From positions 99,933,707 to 99,997,706 of the forward strand of contig CM077159.1 of the NCBI GenBank assembly GCA_039583875.1: DNA of 64,000 nucleotides. The letters run 5' to 3'. The stretch's first letter is position 1. The number at the start of each line of letters is the position of its first letter. Below are positions 42,652-52,813 of the stretch, piece by piece. This stretch comes from Platanthera guangdongensis (taxonomy: Eukaryota; Streptophyta; Magnoliopsida; Asparagales; Orchidaceae). The notes below the pieces were generated by a model. That model was not told the origin of the DNA, searched no databases, and worked only from the letters and a program-made list of their open reading frames with translations. Position numbers and translations under genes: made by a program.

Positions 42652-44286
42652 TGAAAGCCCACCTAGTGTCAACAAAGTTCACCTATGGGGGGGGAATAGG
42701 TGACGTGTAGCGCTTTTGCGAAATTTACGAATGTACCTGCACAATAAAAATAAAAAGCACAGCACACAGAATACACAGGCAATTTATAGTGGTTCCCCGA
42801 CTTGGGTACATCCACTTTCCCCCTTCGACCTATCTCCCAACAAGGGACGACTCGATCTCTTCTCCAACGGGATTGAAATCCAATCCCTGCACTATCGGAA
42901 GGAACCCTTCCACACGTGAGAGTCAACACTCCCACAAAACGGGTTGCACCCAACCCTTACAACACGGAACAAACGTTCCTTTACAACAAAAGTAAATATA
43001 GAATGTACACGAGATACAAACTTCGTTTGGAGACTACGGTATTCCTCTTCGTTCGACGACGTGTTCGTGAAGTCAACGAAGAGTCTACAACCTTGGTCTC
43101 TCTTGGAAAGGATCTCCCCGGAACCGGCGGCGGCAACACGAGCGGCGGCTAGCTTCGGGATCGGCGGCTATGATGATGAGCGGTTGCTGAAATTAGAGAT
43201 CCAATCTTCGTAGCGAAGCAAGCTAGGTCTACCAACGGTCACTCGAGGATCGGTCGTCTCGATCGATTCGGACGGGGAAGTTTTTCCCGATCAACAAATC
43301 GAGAGACAAGAGATCTCTGGATAGACTCGTGAGACTCTAAGCTTTGCTAAGCTTCTGTCGCCGGAGATCGGGAAGAGAAGCGATCAACAGCGGCGACCAA
43401 CTTATCGCGAGCGGCGGTGGCGACGGCGGAGCGGAAGCGACGATTTAGGGTTTTCCCATGCTCGCGTATTTCTTATTTTTCTTTGCCTTTTTACTGTTCA
43501 AATATACCCATGTATTTATACATTGAAGACCCATACAATATTACCGTTGTGGGTCCCACAAGTAGAAACCCGAAATCCGGTTCAAACTAGTCCAGCGGCA
43601 GAATCCGGTCCAGCAGCATCCAGAGAAAACGCCAAGTAAAATTCGTCGAGAATCGTTGGTGATTCTCGACGAATCGGCGAGAATCAGTTAACGATTCTCG
43701 ACGATTCGTCGAGAATCTTGTTCTCGACGATTCCCTTGTTGATTCTCAACGATTTTCACTTGGTATTCATGACCTGCTCAGCGACGGGTTCGGCGAGAAT
43801 CATTAGTGATTCTCGCCGAATCTCACTTGGCACCATTTTAAGGTAGCCGGAAGGAGTCGGCGAGAATCACTAGTGATTCTCGACGATTCGGCGAGAATCA
43901 CTAGTGATTCTCGCCGAATCGGCGAGAATCACTAGGTGATTCTCGTCGACTTTCACTTAGACGAATTTTCGTCATTCCACTCAAGAGCTGCTCCTTGACC
44001 CATCCTTGCTCCTTGTCTTCTCTTGCATAAACATGGCCCTGTACTTGAAAGTAAGTGCACTCCAATAGAGAGAGTACACGTAGGCCAACACACTGATCTG
44101 CTCAACGAGGGATTACGTCGTGCAGACCCGTGTATATTGACCTACTGCACCCTGACATTGATGTGCACTTAGCGTGGAATAACTGCAAGCACAACTTAAG
44201 AAGGTTCATCAAATACATTGTGAATTCATCTTAGCTTGCCAGGTGGCTTCCTCAAATCCAGGTGATTGTGGATACAATACCCAACA
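42652..44286 (-). repeat. 5' LTR of S3
   Basis: 1635 bases, nearly identical to 35780-37418. It has the same palindrome array (43640-43960, perfect 38-base palindrome at 43884-43921) and one shortened unit. The right end ACCCAACA is followed by the TSD GACAG. Confidence 0.95.
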
Positions 44287-44516
44287 GACAGCAACTGACC
44301 GACAAATCTGATTAGCACAGGCATTTTGAGACGACATGCGATAAGCGAATCTAGCGGAAGCCGGAGTCACTCTCGCCGAGCGAGAGCCGAATAAAGAATA
44401 ATAATGATAATAATGACAAGTTATAAGTTAGACTGATAAGAAAACAGCAGGATACATTGGGGAAGGGGAAGGCCGGGGGGTAAGAAAGGGTGAGACTTCG
44501 CAAATCAATAAGGTTC

Positions 44517-45863
44517 TCACCGCCATCGTCCTCGTTCTTGCTGCCTAGTCCTCGGTGGCGCCAGCGGGTTGAAATAGGACGATAGGACGGTGCATCCTAG
44601 GTTGATTCGGCGGGCCTGGTCTCGGATCCGCGCGATACATCCCTCGGGAGAAGACTCGGCGGTAGGCCCACCTGGCCGCTCCGTCTCGCCTAGGAAGTTG
44701 TCTCGCTCCAGAGCCTCCAGCCTCTGCTCCACCGATTCGCGGAACTCTCTCGCCGCAGAGCCATGGGCCCGCTCCCGCCGTACAAGCTTCGACAGGACGG
44801 CCGCAACCCTCTTCCCCCGCCTCTTAGCGCTCCCGGCACCGTTCAAGATTTCCTCCATCTCGTCAGACAACGGAAGGGGGGAGCTCTCGCCGTCCTCCAC
44901 CTCTGTCTTCATCGTCATCTTCATCTTCATCTGTTGCGTCAGCTCCCGACCGCGAGCCCGGATCCCCTAGCAAGAGAGTTTCATGGTCATGACGAGAGCT
45001 AAGCAATGACTATAATAAGCATCTCGCATACCTGCAGTAGGGCGAGAACCGTCAGCCGACAGCAGGAGAGAAGGCCCGGACCCCTCAGTTCCATAAAGGA
45101 GGTGGAGCGGCTTTCCTCTCCCCGGGGGGAAGATTTTACGCGTGGTGATCCTGGCTTGGCCGGAAGCCGGGGGGAGTTGTCCTCTCCCGAGGGATGGCTG
45201 GCATCCTGGGGAGCTACGGCGGATTCGATAGCCACTCCTCCCGCTGGTACGGAGGGACTAGCCGCAGGGGCAGGCAAGTTAGCGGGCCTTGCTTCGTTTT
45301 CCCGGGTGGTGAGACCCGGTTGGGCGGAAGCTGGTGCTGCGGAAAGTCAATTCAGCAATCTGAGACTGAGTTAGGAGTGATAGGGTGGAAAAGATACCTG
45401 CAGTTCTCGAAGGGTCAGCCGGAGGAGCGACCTCCGAGACCCGCGGTTGATTCTCAGGAGGATGAGATGACGAGTCTGAGGGCTCCTGCGGGGACCTAAC
45501 GTCGTCATCTTGGGTCGTTTCCTGCGAGAAGGACAGCGTCAGTTGCTAGTCCTCTTGTGTAAACAGCTCGTGGTTTCGATGATCAGCAAGTCAGAGACAT
45601 ACCTTCAGCGGAGAAGGATCATCTGCACGGCTTGGGGTCGGGGTAAGCGAGCCCCTGTTCTCGTGAGACAGGTCTCGCTGGACCACCTTCACCCTCTTCT
45701 TCTCTTTCTTCTTCTTCTTTAGCTGAGAGGGCTCAGCGGCTGGCGACTTTCTCGCTAGCCAGGGGGCAACCAAAGCACTGTTAGCCCTGGCTCGCGCCTG
45801 GGCCGCATTGATACGGACTTGGAGGTCCTGCGGGAGCGGTTTGTCAACTCGCTTGGAACGCAT
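44517..45863 (-). CDS. Antisense spliced gene a1 of element A, four exons, uninterrupted 379-codon frame
   Basis: Read leftwards from ATG 45863-45861 (MRSKRVDKPLPQDLQVRINA). Exons: 45603-45863 (261 bases), 45398-45521 (124), 45032-45336 (305), 44517-44966 (450). The introns (81, 61 and 65 bases) all have GT and AG ends, and their phases (0, 1, 0) join to a 1140-base frame without a stop. The N-terminus has an NLS-like KKKKKEKKRVKV. The middle is Ser/Pro-rich (NSPRLPAKPGSPRVKSS). The C-terminus has a Lys/Arg helix (AKRRGKRVAAVLSKLVRRER) and a short coiled coil (VEQRLEALERDN). I do not recognise the family. A TATA box lies 68 bases upstream of the ATG, and the 3' LTR starts 190 bases upstream. 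Exon limits are predicted, not shown by RNA. Confidence 0.7.
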
Positions 45864-45930
45864 CGCAAAGACGCGCGAACTCAGACAAGGAGCGGCGATT
45901 CTGGGGCAGACTAACGGTCGTCTATCAGCA

Positions 45931-45942
45931 CATATATATAGC
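45931..45942 (-). promoter_or_regulatory. Candidate TATA box of a1
   Basis: The minus strand reads CTATATATATG about 68-80 bases upstream of the a1 ATG, a normal distance for a plant gene with a short leader. It lies outside the LTR, so a1 would have a promoter separate from the LTR promoters. Confidence 0.55.
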
Positions 45943-46055
45943 CACAGTATGGCCCACCAAATGATTCTCTTGTGAAGATGACACGTGCTCAGCGAATATT
46001 TACGGGTTGGACGTGTCTTTTCGAGCGCAGAGCTAGCTCAAAAGAGCGTGGATTG

Positions 46056-46731
46056 TGTACAACCCCATATTCGCTGAGTGGGACCAGGAGGCACCAACGG
46101 TCAGGATTGGACTAGCTTCGGGCTAGCTTCGGGCTTCAGACCGGAAGAGCTCCCGCCTTGGAGGACATCCCGCTCATAGGTGGGCGAGATCGCTTGCGCC
46201 AAGCCTTGGAGGAGCTCCCGCTCATAGGCGGGCGAGATCGTTCGCGCCAGGCTTCGTCCGAGACCCGCCAAGTCCCAGGAGCGGGCGAGAAGGCGTTGAG
46301 TGGAGGCGGGAAGGTTCTCGTCTCAGGGTTCTCGCCGAGTGGGGCCCATGGCCCGGGGTAAAAATTACCTAATTACCCGCAGGTAAAATTACCCATATAC
46401 CCCCAGCAAACAGCGGGATTTGGCTGTCAAGGGTATTTCAGTAATCTCAAGTCAGCAAAAGGCTATAAATAGACTCATAAGGGCTCCTTAGAAAGCAAGC
46501 TCTCATTATCCTCCAAATCTCTAGTGCTTTCTGAGGAGCTCCTAGCCTAGCTTTTGGCTTTGGAGGGGAAACTCTCAGAGATCTTTCGGGTGTGAGGTGG
46601 GACCTCCCTGCCGAGGCTTTGGGTCAGTCTTAGGTCCTTTGCAACTAGTCGAGGGTCGGGGCTCGAGAGAAGTAGGTGTTGGCTACACCCCTGTTTTTGA
46701 ACTCCCGTGGAGGTCAATTTTGGCTTCAACA
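46056..46731 (+). repeat. 3' LTR of element A
   Basis: 676 bases, TGTACAACC to TTCAACA, with TATA box 46464-46471. Compared with the 5' LTR it has a duplicated segment near 46120-46240 (GAGCTCCCGC... repeated) and lacks about 30 bases near 46405, plus scattered substitutions. No good polypurine tract precedes it; AAAAGAGCGTGG at 46040 is the nearest. Confidence 0.9.
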
Positions 46732-46976
46732 TTTGCGACGTTTTACGAAAAACAGTCATATATATGACCGTAGAGTTCAACAGAATGAGTTCCAATGCAT
46801 TCATATTATTTATACAAAGCCATAGGGACTGGCAGAACTTAATTCAGAGTTTTCTAACTCTATATACCATATCTAGGGTTACCTCCCACCCAGGTGTGGG
46901 CCGTGGGTAGATGTTCAGGTCGCTTTTATTGGGCCCACTAGGATTTTGGTGGCCCAATAAAAGTCAGGATGTTACA
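46732..46976 (+). repeat. G1 5' LTR, right piece
   Basis: The continuation of the G1 LTR after element A, ending TCAGGATGTTACA. Its TTCCAATGCATTCATATT segment echoes the sequence left of element A (29237-29260). The expected primer site is largely missing; only CAGCCGAAGC remains at the LTR edge. Confidence 0.6.
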
Positions 46977-48474
46977 GCCGAAGCTATGGTGTGCCAAGTA
47001 TGAAAATCACACTAATTGTCCACTTGACAATGAGATTAAGCCAATCATTTATAATACCTTAGTGTTTATTCCGCAGGCTACGATACCTCATCCATTGGTT
47101 GCTACTTCCTCTCAACGGTCGGAGCTTGTCCAGACCCTTACGGCCATCTTGGAAGCATTCCGAGCTCAGTATGTTCTGGCTCTACAGACGAATCCAGGCA
47201 CAAACTGGTTAAGTACCTTCTGAGGCCTTTCCCCTCATACGTACCATGGGACAGAGACAACCGTCAAAACAGAGGAGTGGCTGGATACTAATAAGGAGAT
47301 GCTTGCAAGGATCCATTGTATGACCGACGAGGCTGTTACTTTAGTCGTTCCTACATTGGCATCTCATGCCAAGAGGTGGTGGAAGTCCCTCCTGCACACC
47401 ACCTATGTTGGCCGTGATTCCTCCGAGATCACTTGGGAGCAGTTTAGCGAGGCACTGCTAGGGCACTTTGTGTCACAGTCCGATAGAGACGAGCTCAAGG
47501 ATCGATTCCTGCACCTGAAGCAGGGGAGTCTGTCTGTCTTGGACTATCAATGAGAGTTATCTCGTCTCACTGGGTTCGCAGACACAAGGCATTGGAGCGA
47601 TAGAGACTATGCAAAGAAATTCTACAAGGGGATCAAGGATCCGCTCAGGCAGGGCTTGTTATTTATTTTTGAGGCCAGCTTGACGAAGATTGTGAAGACG
47701 ACAAAGAATTTAGAGGCAGACCACCTGATGGTTCGAGGAAGAGGAAAGATACCAACAGATGTAGATTGAGAGGGGCGCAAAGGAAGAGGCCCCCAGATGG
47801 GATGATTTGTGGCACATCAGAGGGGCGGAGGACGCCCTCGTCCGAACTACAGACAGGAGCAGATGCCCCCCATCTGCAGTACTGGCTCTGCAGCTGCTTC
47901 ACATTCATGAGCCGCATATGCAAGGGGAGGGAACACGCCCTTCAGTGATCTATTTCCAGTGTCATCAGCCAGGAAACGTCAGGTCCCACTACCGTCATAG
48001 GTTCCCTCCTCCTCCCCTGCCCCGTTGATCCAGCATGGTCGAGGATGGGGTCGTGGCCAAGGAGACCACTGGCATGCGTGCAATCAAGTCTAGGCTTTAG
48101 ATATAACATAGCCCAGCAAACCCGAAGGGGTCATTGCAGGTAACCCATCTAGACCTATTTCAACTTGTAGACAAATTTTAATACATGTTATACCTTTTGT
48201 AAACCTTATACCAAGAACAACTTTAGGCTTAGTTTATGTGTGCGCCAAAGCCGCACATACCCTATTTTATATGGGGACATCTCATTCATTTGTCTTTGAG
48301 GACTTTGTGGAGGATTTGAATGTCGTTCAGTGCTTCCCGAGCATCAACAGGAGGGTGCAACTGCCCGACGGATCGCAGTTGCAGTCTACAGCCAAGGTCA
48401 ATTTGTTCATAGAGATCGGATGGAAGATCTTTGATACACCGACAATGATTCTACGGAACCGGATTTTGATCTGA
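46977..48474 (+). pseudogene. G1 gag and protease remnants
   Basis: Open blocks at 46969-47223, 47299-47553 and 48238-48474 are separated by stops and shifts. The gag core reads EEWLDTNKEMLARIHCMTDE, LASHAKRWWKSLLHTTYVGR, ITWEQFSEALLGHFVSQSDR and KDRFLHLKQGSLSVLDYQ. A decayed zinc knuckle (FQCHQPGNVRSHY) follows near 47955. The protease keeps ...LFYMGTSHSFVFEDFV, where family members have D(S/T)G, so the catalytic Asp is gone, then LPDGSQL. G1 gag-pol cannot be functional. Confidence 0.8.
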
Positions 48475-48759
48475 TATTGGGAAGACGTGGTTGGACTGGC
48501 ATCATGCCAGAATCGATTGCCCGAATAGGAAGATCTACCTAAGCATGGAGACACAGAGGTTGCATATGAAGGTATTAGACCCATCTCCCGGTCTTTACTT
48601 TCACCTATCCAAGCTGTTAAGACATCAACATAGAGAAGAGGTATATATATGGTTTACTTTGAGAAGGTGGAGGTGGATGCCTCAATAACAGATATCTCAG
48701 CAGCTCAAGAATTTTTTGATGTATTCCCAGAAAAGTTGCCTGAAATACTCCCGCATCGC

Positions 48760-50060
48760 GATGTAGACTTCAGGATCTAGTTGGTACAAGGAGCTAGGCC
48801 CGTAGCTTGGGCACCGTATTAGATGGACCCGAAGGAGTTAGCAAAGTTCCATATGCAGCTACAGGAGTTAGTGGAGTTAGGCTTTGTCAGGCCAAGCTCA
48901 TCACTATAGGGAGCTATGGTCCTGTTTGTAAAGAAGAAGGATGGTTCTCTCTGCTTACACATCGACTACCGGGAGCTCAACCAGTTGACGGTGCAAAACA
49001 CTTCCCCCCTGCCAAGGATCGATGAGTTGTTCGACCAGCTGGAGGGAGCCTTTTGGTTTTCGAAGCTAGATTTTCTGTCCAGGTACTATCATTTGCGGAT
49101 TCAGGAAGAAGATATCCCGAAGACGGCTTTCAGTTCTTGATATAGCCTATACGAGTTCACGGTGATGACATTCGACCTCACGAATGCCCCGTCTATATTT
49201 ATGAGCCTGATGAACTGTGTATTAGATCCATATTTGGACATCTTCGTGATAGTCTTCATCAATGACATTATAATCTACTCTAGGACGAAGGAGGATCATA
49301 CCCCGCATTTGGCGTTGATCTTACAAAAGCAGGAGCATCAGTTATATGTAAAATTTAGCAAGTGCTAGTTTTGGCTACATAAGGTGGCTTTCCTTGGACA
49401 CATCATCAGTGGAGCTAGTTTGGCCGTGGATCTGGCCAAGGTGCAAGCAGTTTGAGAGTGGCCTCCGCTAAAGACAGCATCAGAAATACGCAGCTTCCTC
49501 GACTTGGCGGGCTACTACCGCAAGTTCGTGGAAGGATTCTCCAGGATAGACCTCCCCCCACATTATTGACAAAGAAGGATGTGTCATTTATTTGGTCACT
49601 GCAGTGCAGCATTCCAGGAGCTGAAGAGTAGGCTTACCTCGACTCTGATCCTTGCCCTTCCATCTGGGAAGGAGGGATTCTAGATATACACTGACACCTC
49701 ATATCAGGGTATGGGAGCTATGTTTATGCTGCACGACCATGTCATAACATACACTTCTAGGCAGCTGAAGAAGCATGAACAGAATTACCCGATGCACGAC
49801 CTCGAGTTGGGAGTTGTGGTCTTTGCACTCAAGATATGATGACACTACTTATATGGAGTTCAATGTGAGATCTTCTCCGACCAAAAGAATTTGAAGTACG
49901 TGGATAATCATAAGGATCTGAATCTTAGGCAACAGAGATGGATCAAGTTTTTGTCTGACTACGACTATACTATGCATTACCATCCGGGTAAGGCAAATAC
50001 AATAGCAGACACTCTTAGTAGGAGAGGTTGCACATCTGATCCAGAGATTTGACTTACGGC
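48760..50060 (+). pseudogene. G1 reverse transcriptase and RNase H remnants
   Basis: RT shows LVEFGFVRPS-like sequence, [60 protein letters not shown] and [18 protein letters not shown]; the last is the YxDD box with one Asp changed to Asn. RNase H follows ([68 protein letters not shown]). At least ten stops interrupt it, nearly all explained by single C-to-T or G-to-A changes in Gln, Trp or Arg codons. Confidence 0.85.
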
Positions 50061-50089
50061 TATGGAGCTGGTCCAGACCTTGGCGTGAC

Positions 50090-51560
50090 ATGCAGATTAC
50101 ACTAGTGTCCAAAGTCAACCCTGAGGTGTATGCGGAGTACCTAGCTTCCATGAGCATTATCTGTGATATACGAGACTACATCAAGGAGGGGCAGCAACAG
50201 GATGCAGTGTTATCGTCGGTGATAAGATCTGTAGTGGATGACGCTTCTAGGGACTGCACGATGAAGGATGACCTTATTCATCACCAGGGCCGAATTTATA
50301 TACCAGCTCGAGGGGAGATCCGAGAGGATATTCTAAGAGAGGTACATTGCTCCAAGTATTCAGTGCACCCAGGGATTTCCAAGACGATGGCAGACCTATG
50401 GAAGGTCATGTTCTGACCCGACATGAAGAAGGATATCATCTATTTTGTGATTCACCGCGAGACTTGTCAGCGCATGAAGGCAGAGTGCAATAGCCCCGAA
50501 GGTTTGTTGCGACCACTGCATGTGCTGAAATGGAAGTTCGAGGACATTTTGATGGACTTCATTCTTGGGTTAACTTGCTCCAACTCTGGGCACGATTCTA
50601 TTTGCGTGGTAGTCGACAGGCTGACGAAGGTGGCCAGGTTTATCCCGGACCGGAAGGATGCTCTGGTCAGCATCTTGGTATGATTGTTTGTGGAGCAGCA
50701 TGTGATGCATCACAGGGTACCCAAGACTATAGAGTCAGACCAAGATGGTTGTTTCACATCTAAGGAATGGAGAGAGACCTATGTTACTTGGGATCAAGGT
50801 TGACTTTCAGTACCACCTTCCACCCTCAAACCGAGAACCTTACAGAGCACACCAACCAGACCATGGAGGATCTGCTATGACTTTGCATATTGGACATCAG
50901 GGAGCCTTAGGAGAGACTATTGCCGCTCATAGAGTTTTCATACAACAATAGTCACCATGCTAGCATTGGTATGACGTCTTATGAGGCTTTATACGGAAGG
51001 AAGTGTCGGACGCCGTTGTCTTGGATTTAGGATGAGGACCCAATGGCTTTGGGATAAGATTACATTGAGGACAAAAACATGCACATTCGACTGATCATAG
51101 ACCGGATGCTAGAGGCCCAGAGCAGGCGGGTGAAGTATTACGATGTGAGGCATTAGAAGGTGGAATTCCATGTAGGGGACAGAGTTTTCCTAAAGATATG
51201 TCTGATGAATGGGGTCTCGCGGGTGCGAAGACATGAGAAGCTTAGCCCTCGGTTTATGGAGCCTTATACGATCTAGGAGCGGATCGGTCCCTTGACATAT
51301 ATGCTGGAACTACCGCCAGAGTTGGCGAACCTGCACGACATCTTCCACGTCTCTTCACTTTGTAGGGCCCTGCTTCATCCTAAGCAACATATTACTTCTA
51401 CTTTAGGCCCAGTGGCGTCGGATTCGGTCAGTTCGTCTAAAGACGACCCAGATTGTAGATATAGATGTCTGAGACCTTTGGCGGAAGAAGGTTCCTTTAG
51501 TCAAAGTATTGTGGTCCAATCATGGGCATGAGGAGCACATTTGGGAGCCCATGGACCTCA
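50090..51560 (+). pseudogene. G1 integrase and chromodomain-like C-terminus remnants
   Basis: Zinc finger region (HCSKYSVHPGISKTMADLWK, then CQRMKAECNSPEGLL), first catalytic Asp (EDILMDFILGLTCSNSGHDS, VVVDRLTKVARFIP), second block (SDQDGCFTSKEW in another frame near 50735) and the GPLTYMLELPPELANLHDIF-type linker (51292 on) are readable. The tail near 51505-51560 encodes VLWSNHGHEEHIWEPMDLM, the chromodomain-type ending of chromoviruses, which helps target insertion to chromatin in active members. Stops and frameshifts are frequent. Confidence 0.82.
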
Positions 51561-51699
51561 TGCAATGACGCCACCCAAAACTCTTCACGTCGGGTACAAC
51601 CTAACCCAACTGAAGTTTATTATATTTCCTTCTACATCGAACCTCGTAAACCGAACCTTTAATTTCAGGGATGAAATTTTTTTTTGTTTATTTGGATTG

Positions 51700-52296
51700 G
51701 TAACATCCCCATTTTTAATAGACCCTAATGTGTCTTACAATATGAATGTGGTGTTCTGTGTGAGTTAGGGCAAGGAGGTGACCCTAAGACTCATTGAGTT
51801 GAGGTGAACTCACATATTGCTCATAAAAGAGCACAACTCAACCTAGGTGAAATTTCCCCCAAATTGAACTCACAAAAACAAATTGACCTCACCACTAGGT
51901 CCCTAACCTTAAGGGAGACTCAATTGAACATAGACTCCATGAATTGACCGAACAAATTGGACAATTTAACCAAAGTCAACTCGTGGTCAACATAGCCCAA
52001 TTCAACACAACCAAAGTCCAATTGTACTTCAAATGGTCAAATTAACCTCACCCTCAACCTTATTACTTTATTAGGGAACCAATGTACCAAAAGCCCCATG
52101 AATGGGTCAACCAATTCCCCCAATTTGATTGAAGTCAAACTTAGGACAATTTTGGTCAAACTCATGACAATTTTGGTCAAACTCACACCTTATTGATCAA
52201 TTAGTCGAATGTAGACCCCACCATGACCCCATCAATATGGCATGGTTCCATAGGACCCACGACCACCCAATTTTGGTCAACCACATCAATATGGCA
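51700..52296 (+). repeat. Start of the G1 3' LTR (truncated)
   Basis: After GGATTGGTAACATCCCC, the counterpart of the GGATGTTACA end at 46966-46976, the sequence is AT-rich with many GTCAAC and GGTCAA motifs like those in the left LTR piece. A 12-base CAATATGGCATG is repeated at 52232 and 52287. The LTR is cut by the foldback element at 52297; its end is missing. Confidence 0.5.
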
Positions 52297-52679
52297 TGAT
52301 TCTAAAGTGACTTCAAATGGACATGGAAGCAGAAACATCAAAAGGACTAAGGCTCCGTTTGGGGGGGGGCTTATTTTCACCGGTCAAGCGGTTACGACCG
52401 CATGTACCGGACCTTAACCGCTTGACCGATGAAAATAAGTCCCCCCAAACGGAGCCTAACTGTATAAATCTTAGGCTCTATTTATTTGAGTGGTGGGAAT
52501 GAGAGAAATCATGAGAAATGGAGCTTCCATTTTTAGCTCTCGCACCCACGGCAGCGGAGAGCTCCATTTCTCATGATGGCTCTCATTCCCGCCACTCAAA
52601 TAAATAGAGCCTAAGATTTATACAGTTTGTCCTTCTGATGTTTCTGCCTCCATGTCCATTTGAAGTCACTTTAGAATCA
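52297..52679. mobile_element. Foldback (long inverted repeat) element, arms about 120 bases
   Basis: Outer arms 52297-52347 and 52629-52679 are inverted copies with three differences. The inner arms 52460-52535 and 52562-52628 continue the same hairpin (CTGTATAAATCTTAGGCTCT paired with its complement, then ATTTATTTGAGTGG...). The loop is about 35 bases (near 52527-52561). The left arm is broken by a 106-base MITE (52351-52456). Removing that and one TAA gives about 274 bases of near-perfect hairpin. No terminal duplication is obvious. It lies 135 bases beyond the stop of the JmjC exon. Confidence 0.85.
52351..52456. mobile_element. Tourist-like MITE inside the foldback arm, TSD TAA
   Basis: The 106-base element has inverted ends GGCTCCGTTTGG and CCAAACGGAGCC and folds along nearly its full length (CTTATTTTCACCGGTCAAGC paired with GCTTGACCGATGAAAATAAG). 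It is flanked by TAA at 52348-52350 and 52457-52459, the 3-base target duplication of PIF/Harbinger (Tourist) elements. The intact right arm of the host hairpin shows the single unoccupied triplet (AAA on the paired strand). Confidence 0.85.
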
Positions 52680-52813
52680 GCATTGAAATGCAAGCACCGT
52701 GAGATGAATTAGCCCATCATACATACTATAGAATAGAGATATCTGGGACAATTTCTGGGAATTTTATGTAAATAGCACTGCAGATTAATAAATGTAAAAA
52801 TGTGGAGTTGGAT

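Larger units (their letters stand above)
35780..44286 (-). mobile_element. Sirevirus-like Copia element S3, pol-less, TSD GACAG
   Basis: Two LTRs (35780-37418 and 42652-44286) flank a 5.2 kb interior, with perfect target duplications GACAG at 35775-35779 and 44287-44291 inside element A. On the minus strand the order is LTR, primer site, gag (with an internal deletion), palindrome-rich spacer, intact ORF3, TA repeat, polypurine tract, LTR. Protease, integrase, RT and RNase H are absent. The LTRs differ at only about twenty positions plus a small deletion by eye, so insertion was recent. Movement must have used enzymes from another Sirevirus. Confidence 0.96.
29324..46731 (+). mobile_element. 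Tat-like non-autonomous Gypsy element A with antisense genes
   Basis: Two 650-676 base LTRs (29324-29973, 46056-46731), both starting TGTACAAC and ending TTCAACA, are flanked by TTTGT (29319-29323) and TTTGC (46732-46736), a near-perfect 5-base TSD. The sense strand has gag only, then a 113-base tandem array; the rest holds two antisense spliced genes. S3 is inserted between these two genes. Without S3 the element is about 8.9 kb. There is no protease, RT or integrase, so it would need enzymes from another element. It resembles gag-only terminal-repeat elements, and the antisense genes recall extra ORFs known in the Tat lineage. Confidence 0.85.
27794..52296 (+). mobile_element. Old chromovirus-type Ty3/Gypsy element G1, interrupted
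   Basis: G1 consists of a 5' LTR in two pieces (27794-29323 and 46732-46976), a decayed gag-pol (46978-51560) ending in a chromodomain-like module, and a 3' LTR start near 51700. Element A (29324-46731) interrupts its LTR, and the Athila copy covers the LTR's left end. Catalytic residues are lost in protease and RT and there are many stops, mostly of the transition type, so it is the oldest layer of the stack. The Del/Tekay branch is the best guess from the gag and integrase style. Confidence 0.75.

Noticed and set aside
44590..45374. Plus-strand ORFs across the a1 gene
   Set aside because: They are interrupted, have no domain, and are complements of the spliced antisense exons, whose junctions all fit.
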